NCBI GenBank assembly: GCA_951799425.1
Contig: OX637394.1
Span: forward strand, 47,743,142 to 47,807,141
Length of the DNA: 64,000 nucleotides
DNA from: Ilex aquifolium
Lineage: Eukaryota > Streptophyta > Magnoliopsida > Aquifoliales > Aquifoliaceae
Direction of reading: 5' to 3'
In this document: piece after piece, positions 21,301 to 35,500 of the stretch
Numbering within the stretch: the first letter of the stretch is position 1
Layout of the letters: each line of letters starts with the position of its first letter
Position numbers and translations under genes: made by a program
Notes under the pieces: generated by a model
The model's database searches: none
Seen by the model: only the letters and a program-made list of their open reading frames with translations
What the model was told of the DNA's origin: nothing

Positions 21301-23525
21301 ACGCATCGAGTCTTATAGACACAACTAGGGACTGGTGGATTTTAGCATGTGTTTGCAGGCATCATATTTAACACCATCCCAACCCCACTCCCTATATGCA
21401 TGAGCACATGAAACATCTTTTACCATAATATATGGGAAAAATGGACATGAGAAAAAAAAATTAGACGAATACCTCTACCAAATGTCCCCCTTCCCACCCC
21501 AAAAAAGAAAAAAAAAACGGTGCATGGAAAGCTGAATAAACCTAATCACTGGCATTATATGCGTGAAGTGCTTTCCTTTGAACTTGCACTGGGTTTCTCA
21601 CGCTGGGAAACTTGAGTTCATGAACTAGGAATATTTTTTTATCTTGTTTTTGTATTGTCTATGTGAATCTAGGAATTAGGGTTTTGGAGAGAAAACAGAG
21701 AAAGAGAAAACGAGAATGAGAGCACACCACACACCTCTCTCATCCATGTATATATATGTATGTGAAAAACAAGTAAATGACCTATATACCCGTCAAGGTA
21801 TATACTCATTACAAGAATGCTACTCCTACATATTCTAACATTCCCTCAAGCTAGTGAATATATATCATATAATCCCAGCTTGGAACAAATTTCTTGTAAC
21901 CGATTACTAATTAATGATTTAGTAAACATATCCGCAAGTTGATCATCAGATTTGACAAATGGTGTGACAATGGCTCCACACAAAACCTTTTCTCTAACAC
22001 CGTGGCAATTAGACTCAATGTGCTTCTTTTGTTCATGAAACACTGGGTTAGAAGCAATATGAATAACGGTTTGATTATCACAAAACAACTGAAGCGGAAT
22101 TGAAGCAGGGAAACTAATTTCACTACATGTGTGAGCTATTGCTCTGTACTGAACTTCCACACAAGATCGAGTGGCACAAGACAAAGTGAAAGCAAAGGGC
22201 AGGGAGGTTTGAAACCCTATCCTTCCTAACCTTCCGAGAGCCTTCCTGGCTAGCATTTCAACTGGGCTTGACTAAAAGGGGTTGCCCGGTTCTGATCCTC
22301 ATTGTACTCGTCTTAAGCTATTAAACAAGCAAAAAAGGGAACAGAGGTCTCCTGAATTATTTTGACTCTTTACGAAAGTTTCCTCACCACCCTTTCTACC
22401 CATTCATGGAGTTTCACTAGCTACTAGAAAGGAAAAATCACAATATCCAAGCTTTTGTCTTGAACTCTGAGCTTGGTCCCTTCCCTTTCCACCCGGTTTT
22501 GACGAACCCATTCTTCCCACGCAAATCATGAGGATTGCTTTTTTTTTCTACGATGATTCAGCTCTCGAACCTGCAAATTACTACGCTGAAAAGACAGGTC
22601 AAATATGGGCAGAGGGTGATGGTGGGGGGAGAGGTAGGGAGTAGACAGAAGGCAAGAATTAAGAATTGAAACCATACTAAATTCCCGGTTTACCCAGCTT
22701 GATCAATGAATAATGAACAAAAGGTAATGACTTAAGCATTAGTTTCCCCAGTAAACTCAGCAGCTCATCCTGAATCTAACATCACACTGTTGTGAACACC
22801 AATCCACCCTCACCCCTTCCAATTCTTTATGTTGTCATTCTAAATTAAGGTTTGTACTTTGTGTTCCTGCTACCCAATTTACCTTGTCCGAGGGTTATTA
22901 TCACATTATAAAACTGGGATGACGACTGAGGACAACTGACTGTTGGCAGAATCCTGACGTACATCCAGATCCAGAAAAGATAACAAACTCTTCAAAGATT
23001 AAGAACACATGTGAAGAAGTACATGTTAATGCAAGTGGTTAGTTCAAGAGTTTACCATGCTACTAAAGTAGAAACCAACTGTTGTGAAGTAGAATGACAA
23101 CATTCTATAGAAGTCGAACCGGCGTCCAAGCCGATAAACGTCACGGCTAAGTGTTTGCTCTCCATTACCATTTGCAACCTTGGCCTCAAAAAGAGATATC
23201 TGATTCATACCCACATCGCGGCCCTTGCCTACTTGGATATATTCATGATGCGTTACAAAGCCCCCACGCAGAGTTGAATTGTAACCTGAAATATTTAGCA
23301 CATTAACCATCAAATAATACTGGTGAATCATATGGTCACCTTACACTCCTCCATAACCTCAAGATATGACTTCGCGACTACTGGATCATCTCTTAAAGAA
23401 CCAAAGGTTTACCTGAGAAAATGTCCTCGCTTAAGTTTATTATTCTTGAAGCTTTGCTTATGCCACCCCTTGTTATGTGAAAGATTCTATCAAATATATC
23501 AGGATGACCATAATGGAACCGTACC
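18340..23525 (-). CDS. CALS7: Callose synthase exons 35-40 (C-terminal part)
   Basis: Exons: 23413-23525, 23056-23285, 20353-21150, 20213-20263, 19044-19229, 18340-18579; about window residues 1278-1816, then TGA at 18340-18342. Landmarks are [135 protein letters not shown] and [19 protein letters not shown]. They form the end of the catalytic loop and the second multi-pass membrane cluster. The C-terminus is short, ending [13 protein letters not shown]. The intron 21151-23055 holds a copia fragment, and 19230-20212 a hAT-type element. Confidence 0.93.
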
Positions 23526-26500
23526 CTGAGAAATCAGGATTTAATGTTAGTTAGAAACTCATAAGGTGATGGCATAGGAAGTCAGCTTACATTCAATTCA
23601 ATCATCATGATATCACCTTATTGAACGATAGCAGAATGCTTTGACCACTGGATTTCCAGGAGAAAAACAAGATAAATGGATTCTATCAAGTATCAACTAC
23701 AAAGTGCTATGATATAAAAGTGATGTGCAGTGAGAGAAACTCAGAATTAACAAATAAGCACTCCTGTGAGTTCATTAGATAAGTTTCTGCTGCCCATTCA
23801 ACTCTACGCCAACATGCCAGTCCTATATAACATATTTGGAAGTAACACGAAACACAAATAATTGGTAGAAGGCAGATTATAACATATCATTGTTTACACA
23901 TAGTAGGAGATGAAGCTTAGCTATTACATTCTATATGCTTGGTTAAATTTGAGTTAGTCAATTAGATATCTGTGCTAGATTTTTACTTTCCTATTGTCTT
24001 TATTATTCAAAATATTCTAGTATAGGATAATATTGTAATTGTCTTCAATATCAATCTAATATAAATAGGTAAAAGCGAAGGCAATACACATCCTACACAT
24101 GATACTGTTTCATAATCCCTTTCTTCCTCTATCGTCAAAAACACATCATCAAAATATACAGTCGAAAATAACGCAGAGGTCAGATAGTGCAGTTTCTACT
24201 GTTGACGTTTGTGTGCTGTAGTGCAGTCAGCATGTGATATTTTTCCGATTACCAAAACCGCTCCTAGGGTCAAAATTGTGTGCTAATAATTATGGTTATT
24301 TAGGTTTATTTTTTTGAATCCATAAAGAATGGGGATTTCTAATTTCAAACGTTTTCCAAAATATTGGTTTGATCTTTGTGATCTATTTGTTTCGGCTAAT
24401 CTAAGTGTTTTTCATGCTTCGAATCCCACTAGAGGATTGCGACGAGATGCTTTAAAGTGTGACTACTGTGGGATAAGTCACTAAACACACTAGGTAGTTT
24501 TATTGGAAATTGACTGGATGCCCCTCACATGACTGAATCTTTAGAGACTCCATCTCAGACAAGTGGGTGTGGTGGTGGCAGCGACCGAGGTGGTACTATG
24601 CTATCTCATGCACACATGACTAAATCTTCAGAGACTCCATCTCATCAAGCAGCAACACCTATGCTAATTTTTTTACGGATGAGAAACAGACTCTTAGGCA
24701 TCTGATGGTTCAGCTTAATGTTTCCTATACTACAGTTTCTAACAGGCCGTCTTCCTCCAAATTTGCTCATACAAGTATATCTGTGAATGCATTTATTATT
24801 TCATCCCTCATATACCCCTTGGATCATAGATTTTGGGGGCTACGAACCACATGACATGTTTCTCAAGCCATTTCTTTTCATACTGTACATGTTCTGGTGA
24901 GGATAAAATAAGAGTAGCAGATGGATCTTTATTTATTTCCGATAAATGTTTAATTGATTGCTCTTCCTCTATGTCTCTCTCATATGTTCTTTATGTCACA
25001 AAATTTTCGACTAATTTATTATTTGTTAGCAGCATTATGGACTCTTTGGATTGTTCATTGATATTTTCCCCAACTCATTGCCTCTTTCAAGAACTAAAGT
25101 GGGACAAAAAAATTGACAATAGTAGAACACATGGTGGTCGGTATTTTTTGGACATTGAAGCCCTTTCTCATTCTTCAATCAAAGCCCTTCAGGCTGATGG
25201 TGTTTCATCCCTTCAAATTTTACATAAGTGGCATAAACGTTTGGAACATCCTTCATTTATGTCTTAGAAACAACTTTTTCGTAGTCTAATAAAGCAGTAT
25301 AATTGACAATTTTTTGTTTGTGATGTTTATGAATTTGTCAAGCATAAACGTTCCTTTTATCTTATTAATAATAATAGAAACACTACTCAGATTATGATTA
25401 TTCATTCTAATATGGGGACATTCCCGTGTGGTATCTCCCTCGGGTTATCGTTGGTTTGTTACTTTTATTGACTGTTATTTTTGTATTACTTGGGTTTACT
25501 TGCTTTACACTAAGAGTGAAGTGTTCTCTCTTGCTTTCGATCTTTTCACAAAATCAATTTAATGTCAAAATAAAAATTCTCCTGAGTGATAATGGAACTG
25601 AATACATTGATAGGGAACTTCATTCCCATCTCAATGAGTAATGACATTCTTTATCAAACCACTTGTGTGGGTACTTCAAACAGAATGGTGTTGCTAACAG
25701 AAAAAATCGACACCTTCTTGAGATTACTCGGTCATTAATATTTACTATGAATGTTCATAATCACTTTAGGGGGATGCAATTCTCACTGTTGGTTATTAGT
25801 CATCTACCTTCGAATATTCTTTAGTTTTAGTCACCTATTAATGTACTCTTTGAATTTTTTTCTATTTCTTTCCTTTCTCCTGAAGTTTTCGGGTGTTTTT
25901 GTTTTGTACATGGCCATCTAGGAAAAAAATGGACCTTAAGGCTTCATAGTGTATTTTCATTGGTTATTCTAATACCTATAAATAGAATAAATGCCGTCAT
26001 CCATAGTCTCAAAAGATATAAGTTAGAATGGATGCCACCTTTCGAGAATCTGTGTCATTTTTTCCTAATTCTCATCCATCTCTTCGGGGAGAATACCACA
26101 ATTGAGAAAGAGATGGTATGTCAAGAGTTTTTTCTTCAATTGACTATTTACTAGGATATTAGCCAGTGGGAGCAAAAAAAAAAAACTATGGAACAAAAAA
26201 GTGATACTAGTGATCCTCCTAGTGCTCACTTTGACAAGGATAATCTAAAAACTTATTGTCAGCGTCAAAAGGTATAGACTACCAATGTGCCCCTAAGTCA
26301 GTTACATTCTCTAACTTTGGTTAAAGAATCTTCTACTGGTTTATGAGGTAATGAACTTCCAACTGTTACTCATGAGTCCTGCAATTGATGATACAATTGT
26401 TAATGATTTTTAGCTTTCTATTGCAGTCAAGAAGAGTGCTAGAATTTGTACTCAACACCTCATCTCTAACCTTGTCTCTTTTAAAACTATGGTAGAGGAA

Positions 26501-29500
26501 ATGAAAGCCCTAAGAAAGAATCACATATGGGAGTTGGTTTCCTCGTTGCTAGGGCAAAGGTTGTTAAATGCAAAAAAGTGTTCACGGTCAAGCAACAAGT
26601 TGATGGGACAATCCAGAGGTACAAAGCTTGATTGGTTGCTAAGAGATTCACTCAGTCTAGCGGCATTGATTATCAAGAGACCTTTACTTCTGTGGCAAAG
26701 ATAAACTCCATACATGATCTCTAGTCTTATGTAGCTAATATGGGCTGGAATCTGCAGAAGTTGGATGTGAAGAATGTATATCTTGAGGGAGATTTGAAGG
26801 AGGTGTCTATGGAGATCCCACTAGGATTTTCATCCTAGTTAATGGAAGAAAAGGTGTGTAAGTTGAAGAAGTTCTTTTATGGATTGAAGCAGTCTCCCAA
26901 AGTTTGGAGGTTTTGCAAAGCTATGCTGAGATATGGATATAAAAATCGACACACTAACCATACTATGTTTATCAAATGGGTTGATGATAGATAACCGTTC
27001 TTATTGTACATGTGAATGACATAGTAATAACAAAGAATCATGTGGAGAAAGTCACAAATTGAAAGCTCAGTTAGCTAAGGAATTTAAAATCAAAGACTTG
27101 ATTCCATTGAGATACTTTCTTGGGATTGAAGTTGTCAAATCAATATGTTTATCTCCCAAATGAAGTATGTTCTTGACCTTCTTGGAGAAACATGTTATGT
27201 TGGGTTGTAGACCTACAGATTGTCTTATTAAAACAAATCATCGATCCAATGACGATGTTGATGATGTAGTAGATAAAGAAAGGTACAAGAGATTAGTGGC
27301 GAGATTGATACATCTCTCACACACACGACTAGATATTGAATATACAGTAGGTGTTATTAATCAGTTATCTTCAAGATCTTCACCTTGAAGCAGTTTACCT
27401 TTGTAAGATATCTCAAGTCCCTTAGTTTTCAATCATGTTCAGTTGAAACTTGATTATTTACTAATGCAAATTGGGCAAATGTAGTAGATAATAGACGATC
27501 TACTTCACATTACTGGAGCTTGATAAGATGGAACCTCATTACTTGGCAAAGCAAAAAAAAATCTTGGTAGCTAGGTGCAGTGCAAAGGTTGAATGCAATG
27601 CAATGGCTCATGGAATTTGTGAGTTTATGTAGCTTCAAATCTTACTGGGACTGCTAAGAATTCACAATGATGGACCCAAAAAACTATACGGTGATAAAAA
27701 GACTCCTATCAATATTACTCATAATTTGGTGCAACATGATAGAACTAAACATGTTGAGACTGACCGGCACTTCATCAAAGAAAATCTAAAAAAGGGTTTG
27801 ATTTCCATGCCCAATATGAAATCTGAAAAACAGTTGGCCGATATTTTCACTAAAGGGCTTAGTGGCAAGATGTTTCACCCCATTGTTGGCAAGTTGGGCA
27901 TAAGAGATATCTATGCACCAACTTGGGGGGAATGTTATGTTATGTTTTATATTTATGTTAAGGTATTCTGGTACTTTCTATTTATATATAAGCTCGGGAT
28001 CAGTTGTGGGATACAACACATAACCCTACATATAATTTATCACTCTTTTCTTGTTCAAGTTTCTCTCTCCTTCTCTAAACCCTAAAACTTCACAACCCAA
28101 CTATTCTTTGCCTAATAGTAGTCTTTATTAACACCCACTAGGCCATGGCTACTACTATTAACCTACATCCTCCTTTTTTTCAAGCCTATCGTGTTTTCTT
28201 TATTATATATCCGGGCATTTTCTTCCAATTTGTTCACATGTACCCTTCACTATACTTGAACCACCCTCAAACTTGTTTCTTCTTGCCCACTTGTAACCCT
28301 AGCCCCTTCTCTTTTCTAGGACCCTAAAACACCATGTTTTCGGTTCTTAAAATTCTTTTTTGGCAAAATTAGTTATTTTGATACAACACCATGACTCAGA
28401 AATAAGCATCTTCATTTTCAAGCTTTACATGCAAGGATATTTTTCCCAACCATCCAGGCTTTAAAGTGGATAAATGTTTGTAAACGATGATGGTGAGTTA
28501 TTTGCATCAATCATAAACCTCACATGAATTTCTTTTATTGTGCTTTGGGGTTGGAGGAGGAGGAGGGAGCGGGGGAGGAAGGGAGGAAAGGAAGACCTTA
28601 CCTTAGAGGGTTTGCCAAAATTCTTTGGCCAATCGTTACAAAACTAGTCTCCTGATTGGACATGAACCAAGCGAGTGACGAAACACTGCCAATCAAAAGA
28701 GAAACCAATAAGAATACTATTGCCATTCTTAGGCACATTCTTTGGCTCCTCAGTGATTTCTGACACTGGCTATAAGACACATCTAGGTCATTTATACTAA
28801 TAGTAAAGATAAATGTAAAAGCCAACCTTCCAGTAAAAATATGCTCCCTCAATCCCAATATTGTTGGTTGTCGCTGCCCATGATGACTTTTCAGGAACTC
28901 CTCCAATACATTTCTCATTTTGAAAGCTTCCTCAAAGTAATTATCCTGAAGATAAAAAGTGAGTCACTTGGTTGCTTTTTATGTCCATTTTTTATATGAC
29001 AGGGTAAATTTCAGGTTACCTGATTCATGTCTATGGTCTGCAGGGCTTCCCCGCGAGTGAAAATAATGGCATGATTTTGATTTTCAGGTTTCCCTTCACC
29101 GATTTCGGTTGGAGGACCTGGAAGCTTGATACGGTATATTTCCTAACATTTCCATATGTAACAAAAAATCATAAGCAATATAAATAGAGGAAAGGGGCGG
29201 GGAGGCTCCACTGGATCAATTGGCATAAATCCTATAACAAAATCTATCTTCAAAAACAACTCACTAAAAGTAGTTAATTTCTTTTGCATTTTGCTCCTAG
29301 CTATACTCCGTACCTCATCAAACTTATCCCCACCCTTAACAAGAACAGAATAATAAACTTTCTGAGCTTTTTCATTAATCTTCTCCTCTCTCTCATCTAT
29401 ATAAGCAACGCGCAACGATGGATACCTGAACAGTTCATCATTGGATTAGAAATTCTGTCAACATTTCAGATCATGAATGGCAACTTCTAAAAGTTCATCT

Positions 29501-32500
29501 ACAAACAACTGCAACTTACGTTAACATCAGATTCAGTATGTTTAAATAACAACTTCGGTCTCGAGAATCGCTTGATTTTTTCTGAGCACCATAGATCTGA
29601 CATGAAACAACATAGGTGAACTTCAAATCTGCCAGAGCTTGGGCACGTTCCCTGAGAATTTTATGAGCCGAATGGTTCATATCGAGGGTCCGGTACCCAT
29701 CATATATAACTGCAAAGGAAACTTGCATCATTCATTAATAAGAAGCTTCCAGTATTAAGCCATCATATCCACTAGAGAAGAAATTGGAATTAACAGGTCC
29801 CCTTATTGCCTACAAGTACCAACACAGTTTCTGCAACAGAAAACACTAACCATTATCCCCGGCAAAATCCAGAAAGTATTGAAGTTCGAGTGCCTCTCTG
29901 TAGTACATCATCCCTCTCACTGGTGGAAATATATAACCATGACACATAACTAAGTGAAAATATATTCATGTTGCTGAAGTGAGATAAAATGCACAAGTCA
30001 ATTGTTATCCAAACCTGTTCTAGAAAGTGTCTGCCCCCTGTAAGATACCCATTGACGAATTAATTCCATCCGGTCTTTGCTAGCATATCCAAGTTTTGGA
30101 TCGCTAATTCGATCTTCAAAATTTTTCCATTCCTCTAGTACAAGAACAAACAAGAAGTTTACACTTATTCCGAATAAGCAGGACCGCAGTCAAAAAATGA
30201 GTTTAAAATTCACCTGGATATATTTTCTGAAGATAAAACAATATTGTTATTCCATCCTCATTTTCTTTGTTAAGCTCCTCCTCGGAATAAAGAACTTCTT
30301 CTTTGTAATATGGTGTCAAGACGCTGTTAACAATAAGTCAAAATGCTAATTTAGTAAAGGGTGGGCTTTGTCACATACCTCATGACCAACACTCACAAAA
30401 CCATACACATGGTGATGCAACCATTCGTAAAGACAGAAACAAATGCACCAATAATGGATAGGAATAGCAACTCTTGATAAGAGAGTCAAACAATTTGTCA
30501 CAAGAATTGTCACTATAATTACCAATCTATTTACCACTGAAGTATTGTCTTGGACACGAAAAACAATATAGCGCCTTACATATATAAGCTTCTAAAGATT
30601 TTTTGTTAAAACAAATAAACAAAACCATTAACAGTGAGCAACCCAATTATATTTGAGATATACGAAAATGAACTAAGCTTTACATAGAATAGAAATGTAA
30701 TCACTTCCTTAAATCTAAAATATTAAAGGGCTAGAATTCTTGTCAACAAATAAATATTAATTAATAACCTTGCAGTACCTCTGCAAAATTCAATATCTAG
30801 ATTAGTAACATCGCTATAAAGCAAAGCATCAAGAAGCAAAAGAAGGGTGTAAGGAAGTTGATTGCAAATTCCATGAGGTCACTTTGTACTTGTATCTCAA
30901 ACTAAATCCATGGTCAAGATGTTTGTGAAGATAGGAGACCAAAGCAAGATGTGATGAAGAAGTTCAAGTTACGTAGGAACATATGTGAAGACTAGTTACA
31001 TCTCATTAAGCTTAGCTGAGGTAAGAAAACCTAGATACCTAGTTGCCCTAAAATGGTTTAACTTAGGAGGTTAAAATGGATTTAGATGTGTTAGTATGAA
31101 AATCCATAGCACGACTCATTTTTATTGAGAAAAACTTTTATAAGACTTTGAAGGTTGGTTGAAACGAGATATGAGTCATGGTGTGGAAGCTTTTTAAGTA
31201 TCACCATTTGTACTTGAAAAGTTGAAAAAAAGCCTTAGTTTAGATGAAAAACCAGTGCGGTGCATAGCGCTCTCCAAGCACTCTAGAGGTTCAAGAAAAT
31301 GGACTGGGCATGATATTGCAATACAATAGTCACCAATCTCTGGCTGCTGCCTTACTTTAGATGAAAAATCAGTGCGGTGCATAGCGCTCTCCAAGCACTC
31401 TAGAGGTTCAAGAAAATAGACTGGGCATGATATTGCAATACAATAGTCACCAATCTCTGGCTGCTCTCTCAGCGCTCCAGCAGTCCATTGTTCACAGCCT
31501 AGAAGGAAATTGTTCCAGTGACAGCCGCTCTCAAACCACTCTCTTAGCGCTCCAGTGGTGCGGATCAGGTTTCATGCTCGCCAATTAACTCCTCTTTTCA
31601 TACGCCTATAAATAAGGGACATCTTCTCTTGACTTGAGAGACTAGGGTTTAAGAAAAGCTATAGAGATATTCAAGAAGCTTCCCCTACCAACCAAAAGTA
31701 AACCCCAATCTCTACTTGCAATCTATAGTATTAAAGAGAATTTCATCTAGAGTCTTGAGGGAGTGTAGAACAACTAAAACCCACAAAGCAATGATCCAAG
31801 AAGGTGCCTAACGATCAAAGGAGGATTCCATAGAGAAAATGAGGATTCCAAGGGCGGATCATGCAGCTCAATTCGTCACCTATTGAAGTTAGTCATCAAT
31901 AGCTTGAGATGCACTTCAGAGTGAAGATTCAAGTAAGAAAGCATTTAACCATAGTATTGGTAGGTATAACACTTTAGATCTTTTAATTTTCGTTTGAAAC
32001 TAGTGGATTATGTTAGATCGACTAGAGTCTTGTGGTTTTTCCCGAGATGATTTCATGTAAAAACTGCTTTTTTTGTGTGCTGTGCTTGTCTCTTGCAAGC
32101 TTTACATACTTGCAATTTTACATCTTCTACCTGCCTGATAAATTGTTTAAGTGAATCCAATTTGTGGTCTTGGCCGCTTTGATGGAAGAGATCAATTTGG
32201 TTTGAAAGGTGTTTAGGAAATTTGGGTATTTTCCTTGAATCTTCAAGTCAGTGAATTGGATTGAAGGAGTTTTTTTTTTTTTTTTTTTTGGGGGGGGGTT
32301 GCATTAATTGGTCAATTAATCATTAATTAAGTGCAATAGGTTTTAATTGGGCATTAATTTCACGTTAGACTGCATAAACCCCCCTCTAGGTCTAGAACAT
32401 TTGTTTCAACATATCAGGGTCGATCGCATTCGCACTCTCAAAGGGGGTACAAATCTGATTATTCATGAACCAAGGGGACAAAGCTTTGAGTTCGAAGTAA

Positions 32501-35500
32501 CTGACCTAAAAGAGAGCATGTTACGAACTTTTGGAGCACTAGGCATGTTCATAAATAAGGAGTTCGCAAAGAAAGTAATTCGCCGACGAGCTTCCAAATT
32601 CATAGGCACATTTATAGCAGATTCCTTGACTGTAATAAGCAAATAAAGCCTTACAACCTGTAGAAGACAAAAGAAAGAAAAATCAAGTCTAAGAACAAGA
32701 GTGAAAAATGACCAAGGCTAACAGAAAGGACAAAAAATTACATAGGATGTTTTCCATTCACTTTAACAAAAAAAAGGTTTGAGTACCAGATACCTTTTCT
32801 CTCCAAGGTCTCTGTTGTGTAAGGTTGATGCGTATCTTTTCAAACCTCTGCTCTTTTTGGTCATGTTCAGTTTCATGCTGGTACGGGTGAGCTTTTTCAA
32901 GGATTCTATGAAGAGGAGGAGACCCCATACCATAAATGAATCATGAATGCTCAGACTAAAATAAGTGATTGTCGATAAAAACCAAATAACCATGGACTTT
33001 CTCAAAACTTACTCGGGCCCATTATACATAACATCATGGGTGATGATCTCCATAATATCCTGAAGAATGTTGATGATTTGGGCTTTGTATAGTTTAATGT
33101 CTTGAAAATCTGATAGCTGTCAAGATACCAAAGTATTTTCTCAGTGCAGATATGTATCAAGTCCCCGAAGTACATACGACATTGCTGCTAAACAATTTGA
33201 AAATAGATAACACAGAAACATGTTACCAGAAGGTTCAAGAATTTTTCCAACTTATCATTGAGACCAGGCAACCCAGTCATCCGAAATTCACTTAGAAATC
33301 TTTGTTGTAGAATGCTGTCATCTACTTCATCACATATCTGCCAAATGATCCTATATAAGGACCAGAAGCAAAACGTCAATGAGCCTCCTTAGCAAGCATG
33401 AGAGTATAATAAAAATAGTAGCTGGGCATATAAAATCATAGTGCAAACACAAGCTAATTACTTTGATCTGCCTTACTTCTTCTCCCAGTCGCCCTCCAGA
33501 AGGCCATACAGTATATCCTTTAGAGTCTCGTAGCATTCAATCACTGCTGAAAGCATGTACTCATCACTCTTAATCTTCCTAAATAAGTCCTCGTCATCCT
33601 TTCCCTTAAAATCTTTCGCCATGTCTAATGCGATTGGTATCTTATGTGAATTTAAGCAAAAAAATAGTTAATTACAGAAGTGCAATGAATATCATAAAAA
33701 GCAGTACAGATCATTGAAAGCTTGTACCTTGCTAGCGAGCAAGAAAGGAGGCCACTGGACAACAGATACATCACTAGATGAATATGGTACGAGAAGCAGA
33801 TCTCTCTCTCTAGACAAGCAAAATCAATGAAAAAGTCATGAACTTCAAAATGGTGACTTTAATGCATGTATATATATATGCTTGAGAGAAGCAGTCTGAA
33901 CCTATTGCTGATCAAGTCCTCCATCCGCATAGAGAATATGAATTCATTCCACACCTGAGAAAATTTTGCAATGTTCTTTCTTATGAGTGTATCATCCTGC
34001 CACAGTAGCATTACATCAGTCAAAGAATAAGTAGCGTAACTGCTACTTAATGATGAGTAGGACATCAAGTCCTGTTTCAAAAGTTGCATGAACATATATA
34101 TTGGTTGCATCCATATTCAGTACAACAGCCACTAGAATGCCATATACTACAGAGAATGTCAGTAAAGATTGACAATACCGAATGATCTCTTTTAGATTGC
34201 TCTTTTAACCCTGGCACAAGACGTTTACTGAAAGCCGAAGGAACAGACTCAAATCTTGACCGCAACATCCAAAGTGTTCGTATCTAAAGCAAGCATGAAG
34301 GTGCACAATAAAAGTCAAGAACAACACTATATCACCAACATGAATAATGCGACAACCAAGTTCCGAAAGAGATATAATCTCTTTTCCTTGTTTGAAGAAT
34401 GACCAAGTCAAAGAATCTCAATACTTTATACCCACTAACACGTGTTTACTCAACATTTGTGGAAAAAATGACCACTAACCTCACCAAGGTGATTGAAAGC
34501 CCCATAGATCCCACCGATAATTGTAGAGAAGATAGCATACCATATTTGGGCATCCATGAAATAGACCTATAGAGCAATTAATTGTTATTATTATTTTGAA
34601 TACAGCATAAAAGGAAACTTCCATTCTGATGGATGCTTCAGCAGTCCACTTACCAGGAGAATTGGAGCCCATATGGCAATAACAACACCAATATTATGAG
34701 TTACTACACCATGTTCAAAATAAGAATTCAATCAGATCATATAGCCTTAAAAGAAACAAAAATAGAGAAATGGTTAAGCAGTAATTGAGATATCACCATT
34801 TGCATCTGGAAAGAATTCATGCCATTCATAGTTACGGACTGTCATGCCCATTATCAACCTTGTTGGTTCAACTAAGGGCATTATCTGTTTACATTAAACC
34901 ACAAAAGAAAAAAGTAAGACCATAGCAAGAAGTCAACGAGCAGTTTGAAAAAGCAATTGCATGTATTGAAATGCTACACATTCGAAACATTAATCAAAAG
35001 ACGATGGTTATATGGAACTTGCATGTTTCGGAAAGGCATTCTTCAGACTGACATTGAGCATATAGGTGTGTGCATTTATAAAACTCCTAAAAACATCAAG
35101 AAATTTTTTAGCTAAGAGAAGTCCACTTAGACGTCATTGTTAGAAGTTTTTTAAGCCTTTTATATTATTTGCATTATTATGAAGGGTATTTTTGTCAGTA
35201 AGACAATTAAAGTTATAAACATAGGTGACATAGAGAGAGAACCCTAAGTTACATGATTCTCAACTTCTTCTATTTGCGGAACCCCAATAGAGTTTCAGTC
35301 TGTAAGAAGCACATTTTTTTATTTGTTTATTTTCTACCAGCTAAAAGAAAAAAAAATCACAGTCATGGTCAACTAGGTAGAACTACCTGTCTTGATGTTT
35401 GAAAATTTATTTGAAATTTTTCGGTGCCTCTTTCCCTATTTTTTCTTATTTTGGGGAAAAAGGGCCTATTTTTGGGAAAATGGGTCTCTTTTGGGTGGTG

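Noticed and set aside
22260-22620. Possible organellar DNA insertion in the callose synthase intron
   Set aside because: Composition differs slightly from surroundings, but I cannot recognise any plastid or mitochondrial gene, so the idea is not supported.
32630-32640. Possible splice acceptor TTATTACAG before TCAAGGAATCTGC
   Set aside because: An acceptor 28 bp further upstream (CTGTAGAAG region, exon end 32657) continues [14 protein letters not shown] in frame, as in the family.
33427-33536. Apparent 1 bp frameshift and premature stop in callose synthase exon 22 (reading EKK then TAA)
   Set aside because: Using the donor AGAA|GTAAGG with an acceptor at TATATAG|GATC 13 bases upstream of the first guess restores a frame ([13 protein letters not shown]) that aligns with the family, and the total exon length becomes a multiple of three.
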